A DNA stretch of 64,000 bases, taken from assembly GCF_959608125.1 (NCBI RefSeq), contig NZ_CAUHPG010000002.1:1-64000 (forward strand), read 5' to 3'. The DNA is from an uncultured Slackia sp. (GTDB lineage Bacteria > Actinomycetota > Coriobacteriia > Coriobacteriales > Eggerthellaceae). Positions 8,243-17,014 of this stretch are shown piece by piece. The notes below the pieces were generated by a model that was given only the letters and a program-made list of their open reading frames with translations, did not search any database and had not been told where the DNA came from. Each line of letters starts with the position of its first letter. Position 1 is the stretch's first letter. Both the position numbers and the translations under genes were made by a program.

Positions 8243-9520
8243 CTAGGCGTTCTTCGCGGCAAGATGCTTCTTCACGGTGCGCAGGCACATGAAGAGGAAG
8301 AAGACGCCGGCAACCGCGAAGACAGCCTCGATCGCGAAAATCATGTTGTAGGCAGCGTCGCCGGAAGCGTCGATCATACCGCCGTACCAGGTGTGGATGA
8401 AGATGTCCGGGCAGAAGCCGATGACGGACAGCAGACCCGCGGCGGTGCCGAAAATGCGCATGGGAATGCCCAGCTCGGACAGCGGCGAAGAGCCGATGGA
8501 GAAAGCACCGTAGGTGGCGAAGCCGAACACGACGACCAGGCAAACGGCGATGATGGCCATGCCGGGATCCTGCGGCAGGATGATGAACACGCCCAGGATG
8601 ACCAGAGCAAGAACCAAGCAGCCCATGATGGTCTTGGTGCTCTTGATGCGAGCGGCGATGACGCCGAGCACGGGGCCGGCAAGCAGGCCGATACCGTAGG
8701 TACGGATGAGGCCGACGACGTTGACGAGGTTGGAGTCGGTGCCGAGGGAGGTCAGGTACGGCGTGGTGTAGGTAGCGCCCTGATACACGGTGTACACGCA
8801 GAAGTATGCGAGGCAGGCCCAGATAACACCGGGGGTCTTGACGGCCTCCAGAGCGTCGGCGACGCTGAAGCCCTTGGCGTCCTTGTTGATCTCGCCCTTG
8901 AAATCAGGCATGAAGATGTAGGACAGGATGCCGAGCAGAGCGATGATGGCGCCCAAGAGAATCAAGACAGCCTGGATACCCTGTGCAGGCACGGGGATGG
9001 CGGCAACGATGGCGGCATTGATCAGACCGACGACAAGGCCGACCGCACCGTAAATCGAGTAGCTGATACCGATCTTGGTGGGATACTCGTCCTCTTCGCA
9101 GCAAAGACGGATGACCTTGAAGCGAGTGCCCCACCAAATCAGGATGGAGGTGATACCCATACCGCCGAAGAGCACGTAGCACATGGTCACGGAAGGCAGA
9201 GTGGCGTAGACGAAGGTCAAGATGGCGGTGCCGAGGAAGCCCCACGTTGCCAGGGTGCGCATGCGGAATTTGTCAGCAAGCACGCCGGAAGGCAAGTAGA
9301 AGATAACTGCGGCGATACCATAGAAGGACACCATGGCGCCGAGGTCGGCGTTGGTGCAGCCGAGACCCTGCATCAGAGGCTCGTAGAAAACGTTCTTCAG
9401 ATACATCGGAGTGTAGATGATGGAAGAACCCATCGAGATGAGGATGATCAAGAACCACTTATGAAAACCGGTCAGGTCCTTGTACGTCACCTCGCCCTTG
9501 CTCTTAGCAAGAAAAGACAT
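8243..9520 (-). CDS. MFS transporter
   Basis: A 425-residue integral membrane protein with about 12 hydrophobic spans. The first begins near FLIILISMGSSIIYTPMY, and the loop-2/3 motif region PSGVLADKFRMRTLA fits the major facilitator superfamily. The start is the ATG 8 nt after AAAGGG; an in-frame ATG six codons upstream overlaps that ribosome site. It is first in the minus-strand cai-like gene run and stands where a CaiT-type antiporter would be expected, so it likely moves substrate in and/or product out. No BCCT family features are present. The substrate is unknown. Confidence 0.85.
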   Translation of the reverse strand: MSFLAKSKGEVTYKDLTGFHKWFLIILISMGSSIIYTPMYLKNVFYEPLMQGLGCTNADLGAMVSFYGIAAVIFYLPSGVLADKFRMRTLATWGFLGTAILTFVYATLPSVTMCYVLFGGMGITSILIWWGTRFKVIRLCCEEDEYPTKIGISYSIYGAVGLVVGLINAAIVAAIPVPAQGIQAVLILLGAIIALLGILSYIFMPDFKGEINKDAKGFSVADALEAVKTPGVIWACLAYFCVYTVYQGATYTTPYLTSLGTDSNLVNVVGLIRTYGIGLLAGPVLGVIAARIKSTKTIMGCLVLALVILGVFIILPQDPGMAIIAVCLVVVFGFATYGAFSIGSSPLSELGIPMRIFGTAAGLLSVIGFCPDIFIHTWYGGMIDASGDAAYNMIFAIEAVFAVAGVFFLFMCLRTVKKHLAAKNA

Positions 9521-10078
9521 GTGATTTCCCTTTCTCAAATATCCGCATGCCAGAAAGCCGCGGAATTCCCAACATCCCCTTCTATGCTTAGAGAGGTCCC
9601 GGTGCCTCGCCTCGCTCGCGTATAACTAGAGAAAGGCGCGATACTCGTAAGAAAGAGACCTCTATAAGGACTCGCGGGGGATGCGACCGCTACGAAGCGA
9701 TCAAGTCGTTTCGGCCCCTTCGCCGAATTTCCTACGCCTCCTCTCGTGGAAATGTCGTCTCGTGTCCCCGTAGAGCTGCGTCCATGGAGACACACGGATC
9801 AGATGTGGATATCTTGTGCTTGAAGGGTCCGTCCTGCCATCGCGCAAATGCCGCTAAAAGCTCTTTACTCAACTTGATGGGAGCGGTTTCGGAATGCATA
9901 CTCAAAATCAAGGGATGCATTGACCTCGTAATATCCTTATTCTTCAGAAGCGGTCTTTTTTCGTTCGCGCAGGAAGCCGAATGCCTAAATCCGATATAAA
10001 CACCGGTCCTATAACGCAAAATCGATTGATTTTATCTATGTGCTATGTTCGTATCCATAACTGGGAGAAAGGCTCGGA
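9521..10078. other. 557-bp divergent intergenic region
   Basis: This region separates the minus-strand MFS gene from the plus-strand luxR gene and should carry both promoters. I see no convincing coding sequence. Near the luxR start there is a small dyad, AAAATC-GATT-GATTTT (10018-10033), followed by TGCTATGTT, which resembles an extended -10. The 10079 ATG has GGGAG/AAAGG upstream. I could not fix a convincing promoter for the MFS gene. Confidence 0.5.
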
Positions 10079-11537
10079 ATGATTGACTCAAGTGCGAAGA
10101 ATGCACTGTTTTCATCGGAAAATCGGGAGAGGATCGGGCTTCATTACTTAGGCATAAGCCTGATTCTTGCGTGGTACTACTGCCTGTGGTTCACGCCCAA
10201 CTTCTTCACGTCTACGCCGATCACCGACAACAACGTCACCTTTTCTTGGCTTTCGACCCTTGCCCTCACGGGCATAGCATTCCTTGTCACGCCGATGGCG
10301 TTCAGAAAAACCCGCTTCTACGACCATCAGAAGGCCATCCCGGCGATCGCCGGCGTCATGGCCGTCGCCACATTCGCCTTCGGCGTGCTCGGGTTCGCTT
10401 TGAAATCCCCCGTGCTCGCATTGGTCGTCTTTCCTCTGGTATTCGCCGTTTGCAACGCCGTGTTCTGGGTCGCATGGGGCGAATTCCATGCACGACGCAA
10501 GTCGAACTTCTCGCTAAGCAAGTTCGTATTCATCTTCGGCAGCGTCATGCTGCCATCGGCTATCGTGGCATCGCTTCTTCCCCACTACGTGATCGACGTC
10601 TTCGTCGCGTCCTTTCCCGTGATAAGCGCCTTTGCTTATATAAAAGAGAATCAGGGGCTCGGAGACCGCAAGCTTCCCACGCTTCTGCCCAAGGCGACGC
10701 GAGCCAAGACGTCCAAGGCAACTGCCGCCATCTCGATCGTGATCTTCCTCACGTGCGTCGGATGCTACTTCAACATCGCAATCATTCCCGAAAGCACGCT
10801 TCTGCCCGACGGCCTGTCCTACGTGCTGGGCATCGTCGGTGCGGCCCTGGTCTGCTTGGTCATCTCGATCGTTCAGAAAATAACCAAGCGCAGCATCGCA
10901 TCGTATCGCCTTCTGCCGTGGCTCGTCGTGACCTGCATCGTTGCTTTGGCGGTATTCGTCAACGGCAACCCCGAACGTTTCGACATTTCGTTCGTCATCA
11001 CCGTGACGCTTGCAGGCGTATTCGAGGTATTCCTGATCGCCTACTTCGGCGCCCTTTCCAACAAAGGACACCTCTCCCCCATCTTCGCGTTCGCCATTTC
11101 GAGCGCTATCGTGCGCCTCGGCTTTTTCGCCGGCGATACATGGGCGGTAATATACGAGCATAATGCGTTCCTGGCCGAGAACTTCACCCAAGGCACGTCG
11201 CTTCTGCTGCTATGCGTGCTCGCAGCCATGCTGGTGCCGCTGCTGCATAAAGAGAATATGCTCGTACAGCTCACCCAGGCTCCTGCAGGTCCGTCCGAAA
11301 TCGAGGAAGTATGCGACGCGGCCATCGAGGAATTCTCGCTCTCCAAGCGCGAAGGCGAGATCCTGAAGTATATCGCACGCGGCTACACGGTCGACAACAT
11401 CTCCAAAAAACTCGTTATTTCGCCGTACACCACCCACGCAGACCCACGTGCGCCACATCTATTCTAAGATGCACGTGCACAAGCGCAGCGAGCTGCTCGA
11501 CTACATCAACATGCACCGCGGCGAGAACAACGACTAA
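10079..11537 (+). pseudogene. Membrane-bound LuxR-family regulator, frameshifted in the HTH
   Basis: About 400 residues of a ~12-span membrane domain are followed by a LuxR/GerE-type DNA-binding domain starting LSKREGEILKYIARGY. This layout is common in gut Eggerthellaceae beside reductase operons. The open frame stops at 11467, in the middle of the HTH. A tandem CCACCCAC at 11430-11437 adds 4 bp. Removing one CCAC restores SPYTTQTHVRHIYSKM and then a normal C-terminus (HKRSELLDYI) ending at TAA 11535-11537. As read, the second half of the DNA-binding domain is lost. Its position suggests it regulated the flanking cai/fix-like genes. A sequencing error or a reversible slip cannot be excluded. 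Confidence 0.85.
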
Positions 11538-11561
11538 CGCCGCCCTGCTCCCGCTTATCAC

Positions 11562-11597
11562 GAAACGTCCCGAAAGCCTCGGGGCGTTTCTTTTTTG
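11562..11597 (+). terminator. Rho-independent terminator after luxR
   Basis: GAAACGTCCCGA (11562-11573) pairs with TCGGGGCGTTTC (11579-11590), with one wobble pair, followed by TTTTTT. It lies 24 nt beyond the restored luxR stop codon, which supports the longer ancestral reading frame. Confidence 0.88.
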
Positions 11598-11872
11598 CAC
11601 CCCGAGCCGCCTTGCCGGAACCCCGAAAGCGACGACGCGGCATACCCGGGTCGCCTGCCTGCATCGGTCAGAAGAAGCTGGATTCGCTCCTTCGCAACGC
11701 CCCCTCTGCCCTTGAAACGAGAACGAGGCTCCGAGAGCCTTCGTAACGGACGATAATTTACTTATTGAGACACATGCGAGCATTATGGAAAACATCATCT
11801 TATATGCGCTTAGAGAAGCCCCGAGCGAACGGAGGGCTTCCCTGCGCCCCGAATCGGGCGGAAACGATGAAA
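11598..11872. other. Gap between luxR and fix terminators
   Basis: This ~275-bp stretch lies between two convergent terminators. I see no credible gene, RNA or repeat in it. Confidence 0.5.
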
Positions 11873-11905
11873 ACAAAAAAAGAGGCGACCCTTGCGGATC
11901 GCCTC
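11873..11905 (-). terminator. Rho-independent terminator of the fix operon
   Basis: On the minus strand GAGGCGATCC (11905-11896) pairs with GGGTCGCCTC (11891-11882) over a 4-nt loop and is followed by TTTTTTTG. It is placed just downstream of fixX. Confidence 0.9.
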
Positions 11906-11956
11906 CTTGCGAAATCCAGCGAATGCGGATGGCGGTCGGAGCCGACCGCCTGAATC

Positions 11957-12262
11957 CTAGCCGAAGCGATACTCGACGCCCATCGTCGGCTGAGGGTTCT
12001 CCCACTTCTCGACGATAGTGTCGCCGCACGCGATGCGGCAGGTGCCGCACTCAAGGCAGCCGGCATAGTCGAAAGACTGCTTGCCGTCCTCGTCGCGCTT
12101 GTACAGCGCAGCAGGGCACACGCGAATAAGCTTGTCGAACTCGGCCGGATCGCACGCCTCGGCGCCGCCCTTGAGCTCGATATGCGCGTTGGATTCGTCG
12201 ACCTCGTATTTGTTCAGAGACAGGTACTCGTCGACGTTCACCGTGAATTTGATGTCACTCAT
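11957..12262 (-). CDS. fixX: FixX-type ferredoxin
   Basis: A 101-residue ferredoxin-like protein that works with FixC to pass electrons from FixAB. The Cys set VCPAALY followed by CLECGTCRIAC fits the FixX family, and the C-terminus GVEYRFG is also typical. The start ATG overlaps the fixC stop codon (ATGA), indicating translational coupling. It is the last gene of the fixABCX operon, with a strong terminator ~50 bp downstream. Confidence 0.9.
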   Translation of the reverse strand: MSDIKFTVNVDEYLSLNKYEVDESNAHIELKGGAEACDPAEFDKLIRVCPAALYKRDEDGKQSFDYAGCLECGTCRIACGDTIVEKWENPQPTMGVEYRFG

Positions 12263-13551
12263 AGTGCCTTCATCGCTCCTCGAACGTCTTTGAACAGGTT
12301 CATCATGCCCATGCCCTTGACGATAGGCATCATGGATTTCTTCATCGGGCCGACCGGAGTGCCGTCGACGACGAACATGGTGTTCATCATGTCGCGAATC
12401 ATCTCGGGGTAGCCGCAGAACATACGGTCGAAGTTCTCCATGAACGCAGGGACGTTCTTGAACTGGCGCATATCCTTCATAACGAAGGAATTCTCCAGCG
12501 CATCGACGTAGCACTGCAGGCCCGCCTTGGAAGTATCGCCTGCGTCAAGAGCCTTGGCAGCCGCCTGGCCGGCCATCTGGCCTGCGGCGACGGCGTAGTC
12601 CATGCCGCGCACCGTGTAGCCGAGATTCACGCACATCGTGGCGTTGTCGCCCGCGATAAGCACGCCGTCGGCGATCAGCTCGGGCATCGTGGTGATACCG
12701 CCCTCGGGAACCATGTGGCCGGAATGCTCGACCAGCTTGGCGCCCTTGAGCACAGGAGCGACCTCGGGACGGTTCTTCAGATCCTCGAGCATCTGATACA
12801 CCGGGACGGTCGCCTTCTCGGCGGTCGCCTCGATGCCGGCGACGATGCCGATGGAGATGGAGTCCTTGTTGGTGTAGATAATGCCGCCACCGAAGGTGCC
12901 GTGGGTGCAGTCGCCGGCGAACAGCCATGCGGCGCCCTCGCCAGGGTTGCACTGGAAACGCTTCTCGATCTCTTCCTCGGGAAGCTCGAAGACCTGCTTG
13001 ACGCCGACAGCCATCTGAGAGGCGGAAACGCGCTTGGCGCCCACAGCCTGCTCGACCAGAAGGGAGTTCGCGCCGTCGCAGAGGACCACGACATCGGCGG
13101 TGATTTCGTCTTCGCCGGCGAAGATGCCGACGACCTTGCCGGATTCGTCTTTCACCAGCTTTTCGACCGCGATGCCGTAGATGTACTCGGCGCCGGCGTT
13201 CTCAGCCTGCTCGGCCAGCCACTGATCGAAGGGGCCGCGGAGGACGGTGTAAGATTCCTGGCCGTCCTTGAGAAGCTCGTCGGAAGCGAAATCGATGGTG
13301 AAGTTCGAATCGGGGGACATAAGCGAGATACGCTCGTGAGACACCTTGCGCTCGAAGGGAATCTCGTCGAAGTTGTCGGGGAACACGGCGCGCAGGCAAT
13401 GTCCGTAGATGCGGCCGCCCGTCATATTCTTCGCACCGGCGAAGTTGCCGCGTTCGACCACGAGGACCGACTTGCCCGCCTTGGCGAGTTCGTAAGCGGC
13501 GACGGAGCCAGCACAGCCAGAGCCGACGACGATCGCGTCGAAGTCTGCCAT
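12259..13551 (-). CDS. fixC: FixC-type flavoprotein:quinone oxidoreductase
   Basis: A 430-residue FAD protein of the ETF-quinone oxidoreductase family. The N-terminal dinucleotide fold DAIVVGSGCAGSVAAYELAKAG is at residues 5-26, and the later GDNATMCVNLGYTVRGMDYA region binds FAD. In E. coli, FixC passes electrons between the FixAB electron-transfer flavoprotein and the quinone pool or FixX, enabling CaiA. AAAGGA stands 7 nt before the ATG. It overlaps fixX by 4 bp. A 78-bp spacer with a hairpin separates it from fixB. Confidence 0.92.
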   Translation of the reverse strand: MADFDAIVVGSGCAGSVAAYELAKAGKSVLVVERGNFAGAKNMTGGRIYGHCLRAVFPDNFDEIPFERKVSHERISLMSPDSNFTIDFASDELLKDGQESYTVLRGPFDQWLAEQAENAGAEYIYGIAVEKLVKDESGKVVGIFAGEDEITADVVVLCDGANSLLVEQAVGAKRVSASQMAVGVKQVFELPEEEIEKRFQCNPGEGAAWLFAGDCTHGTFGGGIIYTNKDSISIGIVAGIEATAEKATVPVYQMLEDLKNRPEVAPVLKGAKLVEHSGHMVPEGGITTMPELIADGVLIAGDNATMCVNLGYTVRGMDYAVAAGQMAGQAAAKALDAGDTSKAGLQCYVDALENSFVMKDMRQFKNVPAFMENFDRMFCGYPEMIRDMMNTMFVVDGTPVGPMKKSMMPIVKGMGMMNLFKDVRGAMKAL

Positions 13552-13581
13552 TGACTCATCCTTTCCTTATATGGTTGATAA

Positions 13582-13614
13582 AGGGCCGACGCAGACAGCG
13601 CCCGCGCCGGCCCT
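13582..13614. other. Hairpin between fixB and fixC
   Basis: AGGGCCG (13582-13588) pairs with CGGCCCT (13608-13614) around a GC-rich loop. It has no T-tract. It resembles the intergenic hairpins in the neighbouring cai-like genes. Confidence 0.45.
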
Positions 13615-13629
13615 CGATAGCGAAGCTGA

Positions 13630-14517
13630 TTACAGAGCAGCAGTCAGCGCAGGGAGAACGGTGCTGATATCGCCAACCAGGCCGAAGTCGCACTGCTTGA
13701 AGATAGGAGCGTTCTTGTCCTTGTTGATGGCGAACAGGGTGGTCGCACGGTTACAACCGACCATGTGCTGCATCTGGCCGGAGATGCCGGCTGCGATGTA
13801 AACCTTCGGGGAGAGCATGAGACCGGAAACGCCGATGTAAACCTCGGTCGGCAGCCAGTCGACGCCCTCGGTCAGCGGACGGGAGCAGCCGAGGCCTGCG
13901 CCCAGCTTCTCGCAGAGGTCGTCGGCCATCTTGAGGTCTTCCTTGGCAGCGAAGCCACGGCCAGCGGCGACGACGACGTCGGCCTTGAACAGGTCCACGC
14001 CGCTCTTCTCGATGGCCTTGGAAGAAACCAGCTTGATAGCTTTGGCGGGAGCAACCCAAGCCAGCTCCTCGACGGCGTTGGCGCCGGAGGCCTGAGCCTC
14101 GGCGAACACGCCGGCGCCAACGGTGTAGATAGCCACACCGGCAGCCTTCTGCTTCTTCATAGCCACGCCGCCGAAGAACATGTTGGTGGCGACGTCGCCA
14201 TCGAAGGCGATGACGTCGGTGATAACGGAAGCGCCCAGGTGAGCAGCGAGCTTACCGGCGACGACCTTCATGTGCTTGGTCGGCTCGACAAAGACGACGT
14301 CGGCCTTGTCGGCGTCGAAAGCGGCGATCACGGTGTCGGCGGCGTCGTCGATCACAGCACCCTCGGGAAGAGCGATATGGGCGATCTTGTCAGCGACGGC
14401 CTCGGGGACCTGGGTGTCGCCGAAAGCGACCAGGACGACCTCGTCGGCAACGGTGCGGGCGCCGGCGCAGAGCTCGGCGATAGCGTCGGAACGTTCAGCG
14501 AGAACGAGTGCTTTCAT
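13630..14517 (-). CDS. fixB: FixB, electron transfer flavoprotein alpha subunit
   Basis: A 295-residue ETF alpha-type protein. The C-terminal FAD domain is clear: SRPLTEGVDWLP, then YIGVSGLMLSPKVYIAAGISG, then AINKDKNAPIF. It pairs with FixA as a heterodimer that delivers electrons to the CaiA-type reductase. The start (MKALVLAERSD) has GGTGG upstream at good spacing, and the longer upstream frame is not family-like. It lies 19 nt downstream of fixA in the fixABCX operon. Confidence 0.92.
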   Translation of the reverse strand: MKALVLAERSDAIAELCAGARTVADEVVLVAFGDTQVPEAVADKIAHIALPEGAVIDDAADTVIAAFDADKADVVFVEPTKHMKVVAGKLAAHLGASVITDVIAFDGDVATNMFFGGVAMKKQKAAGVAIYTVGAGVFAEAQASGANAVEELAWVAPAKAIKLVSSKAIEKSGVDLFKADVVVAAGRGFAAKEDLKMADDLCEKLGAGLGCSRPLTEGVDWLPTEVYIGVSGLMLSPKVYIAAGISGQMQHMVGCNRATTLFAINKDKNAPIFKQCDFGLVGDISTVLPALTAAL

Positions 14518-14536
14518 CTTTACGTCCACCTTTCCC

Positions 14537-15295
14537 TTACAGCGCAGCCTTGATGGCGGCAGCGAACTTCTCGATGGCGCCGTCTTCGGAGGCGTCGATG
14601 ATTTCAAGCTTACGGTCGGCCTGCTCGGGAGCCTTGCAGTCGACGACCTCGATGGCGTTGGCGTAGGTGCCGTCGGCAGCAACGACGTTCATCGGCTTCT
14701 TGCCAGCAGCCAGGATGTCCTTCATGCCGGGGATGCGCGGAAGAGCGGCATCGGGCGTGACGGAAACGACAGCCGGGAGCGGAACCTCGACGGTCTCGAC
14801 GACATCCTCGAGGGTGCGCTCGACGGTCACGAAGCCGTCGCCGGCCTCGATCTTGGTCGCGCCGTTGACAACGGGAAGACCGAGCTTGGCAGCGAGCTGC
14901 ACGTCGACCTGCTGCGCGTAGTTGTCGGCGGAACCGTCGCCGCACAGAATCAGGTCGTAGTCGCCGACCTTGGCGACCAGCTCGGCGAGAGCAGCTGCGG
15001 TGGCATGGGCATCCATGTCGGCGCAGGCATCATCGGCAGTCATGAAGAGCTCGTCGACGCCACGGGCGAGAACGTTCTTCTTCAGCTTGGAGTCGTCGAT
15101 CTTCTTGTCGCCCACGGTGACACCAACGACAGAAGAGCCCTCGTTGGCAGCAGCGAGCTGAGCAGCGGCCTCCATAGCATTCAGATCGTAGGTGGAAACG
15201 ATCTTGTGCGCCTTGGAGAAATCGAGGCTGCCGTCGCCGGACACCTGGATGTCCTGATCGTCAGGGACGACCTTGAAAGAAACAACGATTTTCAT
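14537..15295 (-). CDS. fixA: FixA, electron transfer flavoprotein beta subunit
   Basis: A 252-residue ETF beta-type protein. It begins MKIVVSFKVVPDDQDI. It has the family's YDLNAMEAAAQL segment, a nucleotide-binding GDGSADNYAQQVDVQLAAKLG stretch and a central VTPDAALPRIPGMKDI. The start codon is the ATG after AAAGGTACAGG; an ATG seven codons further upstream overlaps this site. It is the first gene of the fixABCX operon, so the operon promoter should lie in the gap upstream. Confidence 0.92.
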   Translation of the reverse strand: MKIVVSFKVVPDDQDIQVSGDGSLDFSKAHKIVSTYDLNAMEAAAQLAAANEGSSVVGVTVGDKKIDDSKLKKNVLARGVDELFMTADDACADMDAHATAAALAELVAKVGDYDLILCGDGSADNYAQQVDVQLAAKLGLPVVNGATKIEAGDGFVTVERTLEDVVETVEVPLPAVVSVTPDAALPRIPGMKDILAAGKKPMNVVAADGTYANAIEVVDCKAPEQADRKLEIIDASEDGAIEKFAAAIKAAL

Positions 15296-15672
15296 CCTGT
15301 ACCTTTCCTTTCTCATTTCTTATAGAACCGATTCGATTCCATCTAAGCATGTTTCGTGCCAGCGCTCGCCGCCATTGCGAGAAGCCATTGCGCCGTGCTG
15401 CGGGGCTCGAAAACGAACAAGGCCATTATGCGACGCTTTCAGGACCCGATTCATCCCGCAAACACCGTGAAACGCCATTTACTCAATTTCATGTGATGTC
15501 TACTATGCTTTTGACATGGGGTTTTACAAAATGGGATTTCGGTGTCTTTCTTGCCTTTCCGCACCCTGATGGCCTATTAGGAAAGCTTGCAGGCGCAATC
15601 GCGCCATCCTTTGCAACGAATGGAAAGCTCTAGGCGCGATATCGGGAAATCGGCACGGGCCGAATACCGTAA
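15296..15672. other. Intergenic region upstream of fixA
   Basis: This ~375-bp gap between the fix operon and the hydrogenase terminator is AT-richer than its surroundings. On the minus strand TTGTAA and CATAGT are spaced 16 bp near 15510-15535, a weak promoter match for fixA. No gene or RNA is recognised. Confidence 0.35.
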
Positions 15673-15706
15673 CGAAAAAGGACGACAGAAGCACTCTGTC
15701 GTCCTC
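15673..15706 (-). terminator. Rho-independent terminator of the hydrogenase operon
   Basis: On the minus strand GGACGACAGA pairs with TCTGTCGTCC (15704-15695 and 15689-15680) and is followed by TTTTTCG. It lies about 30 bp after the hydA stop codon. Confidence 0.9.
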
Positions 15707-15733
15707 GGAATACGATGGAAGATGCTGCGATGT

Positions 15734-17014
15734 CTAGTGAACCGAGCAAGAAAGACACGGGTCGTAGGCGCGCACGAGTTTTTCGATTTCAAGACGAAGC
15801 ACAGGCTCGTCGACGCCCTGCGCCGTCAAAAGTTCGGCGACCTGACGGATGTTTTTCTCGGTATCGCTGAGATTATGGACCGTCGGCGTGATGATATTCG
15901 CCTTGAGCACGCGGCCCTGCTCGTCGAATTCGAGATCGTGCACGAGCGTTCCGCGCGGCGCTTCGGTCATAGCCACGCCGCGCCCGGCGCGCGGCTCGAA
16001 CGCCACAGGCACGCTGGAACCCTGCATCTCGGCGAGTTCGCGCAGCATAGCCTCGCAGCGCACGCACACGTCGACGAGCTCGACCGCCTGGGCGACGTTA
16101 TTGTCGTACGGATTGAGCGCAGGCGGCCTCAGGCCCGCCTTCGCCGCCGCCAGGCGCGCCTCGCGCGTGAGCTCGTTCCAACTCGTGTTGATGCGCGCCA
16201 GGGCGCTCGTCGCAAACGTCTCGCCCGTGTCGGCGCGACGCGAGAAATATGCCGCCGAATGATCGACCCGGTACTCGTCGATCAAGTCTCGGTAATCGCG
16301 CACGTCGAAGACACGGCCGTCTTTGACAAAGCGCGGGCTTCCCGACGCCACCGCATAATGACCCTCTTCGTACAGCGCCATGAAATCGCCCTTCGAAGCG
16401 ATATCCGGCACCGAAAAGGCCGCGAACACGTCGACTACATGCTCGGCAAACGGACGCATGGCGGCCAGCTTATCGGCCAGCTCGAGATATTCGTCACGCT
16501 CGATTTCATGGGTAAAGCCGCCCACCACCGCAGTAATCGGGTGGATAGACCGGCCGCCGACCTTCGTGCACAGCTCGTTGCCGAGCGCCTTAACGGCCAG
16601 ACCGCCCTCGAAAAGCTCGGGGTCCTTCTGCGCGACGGGGAACAGGCTCTCCTCCCCCACGAAGTCCGGCGCGGCGAACACGAACAGATGCGACGCGTGG
16701 TTTTGCAGATAGCTTCCGTAGATAAGCAGCTCGCGCAGCATACGCGTGCGATCGGACACCTCGATGCCGAACGCGTCCTCGATGGCCATAAGGTCGGTCA
16801 CCACGTGGCTCGACGAGCAGATGCCGCAGATACGCGACGCGATATAGCTCACCTTGTCGAAGGGGCGCCCCGCCACCATGGATTCGAACAGGCGGGCGGG
16901 CTCGACGATATTCATGCGCACGTCGCGCACCACGCCGTCTTCGATGGAAACATGCACGTTGCCGTGGCCTTCGACACGGGCGATATGGTGCATGGTCAGC
17001 GTCGTCGCCGTCAT
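15734..17014 (-). CDS. hydA: NiFe hydrogenase large (alpha) subunit, group 3b-like
   Basis: A 426-residue catalytic subunit that holds the NiFe centre. The N-terminal nickel motif RICGICSSSH has Cys63 and Cys66, and the C-terminal motif is DPCLSCSVH. The protein stops exactly at this last His: there is no C-terminal peptide of the kind that a maturation protease normally removes. The start ATG overlaps the hydD stop (TAATG), so the longer upstream frame is rejected. With HydB, HydG and HydD it forms an NADP(H)-linked cytoplasmic hydrogenase (sulfhydrogenase type). Direction in the cell, H2 uptake or release, cannot be told. Confidence 0.92.
   Translation of the reverse strand: MTATTLTMHHIARVEGHGNVHVSIEDGVVRDVRMNIVEPARLFESMVAGRPFDKVSYIASRICGICSSSHVVTDLMAIEDAFGIEVSDRTRMLRELLIYGSYLQNHASHLFVFAAPDFVGEESLFPVAQKDPELFEGGLAVKALGNELCTKVGGRSIHPITAVVGGFTHEIERDEYLELADKLAAMRPFAEHVVDVFAAFSVPDIASKGDFMALYEEGHYAVASGSPRFVKDGRVFDVRDYRDLIDEYRVDHSAAYFSRRADTGETFATSALARINTSWNELTREARLAAAKAGLRPPALNPYDNNVAQAVELVDVCVRCEAMLRELAEMQGSSVPVAFEPRAGRGVAMTEAPRGTLVHDLEFDEQGRVLKANIITPTVHNLSDTEKNIRQVAELLTAQGVDEPVLRLEIEKLVRAYDPCLSCSVH

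Noticed and set aside
4471..8292. Plus-strand open frame of 1273 residues
   Set aside because: It runs antisense to caiB, caiA and the esterase; it is an artefact of high GC codon use on the real strand.
8264..9625. Plus-strand open frame of 453 residues rich in Asp/His
   Set aside because: Antisense to the MFS gene with no protein-like domain.
9591..9680. AGAGGTC/GACCTCT inverted repeat upstream of the MFS gene
   Set aside because: The arms are only 7 bp and ~60 nt apart; not convincing as an operator.
9732..10019. Open frame of 95 residues in the luxR/MFS gap
   Set aside because: No ribosome site, no family features, and it lies in a region expected to hold divergent promoters.
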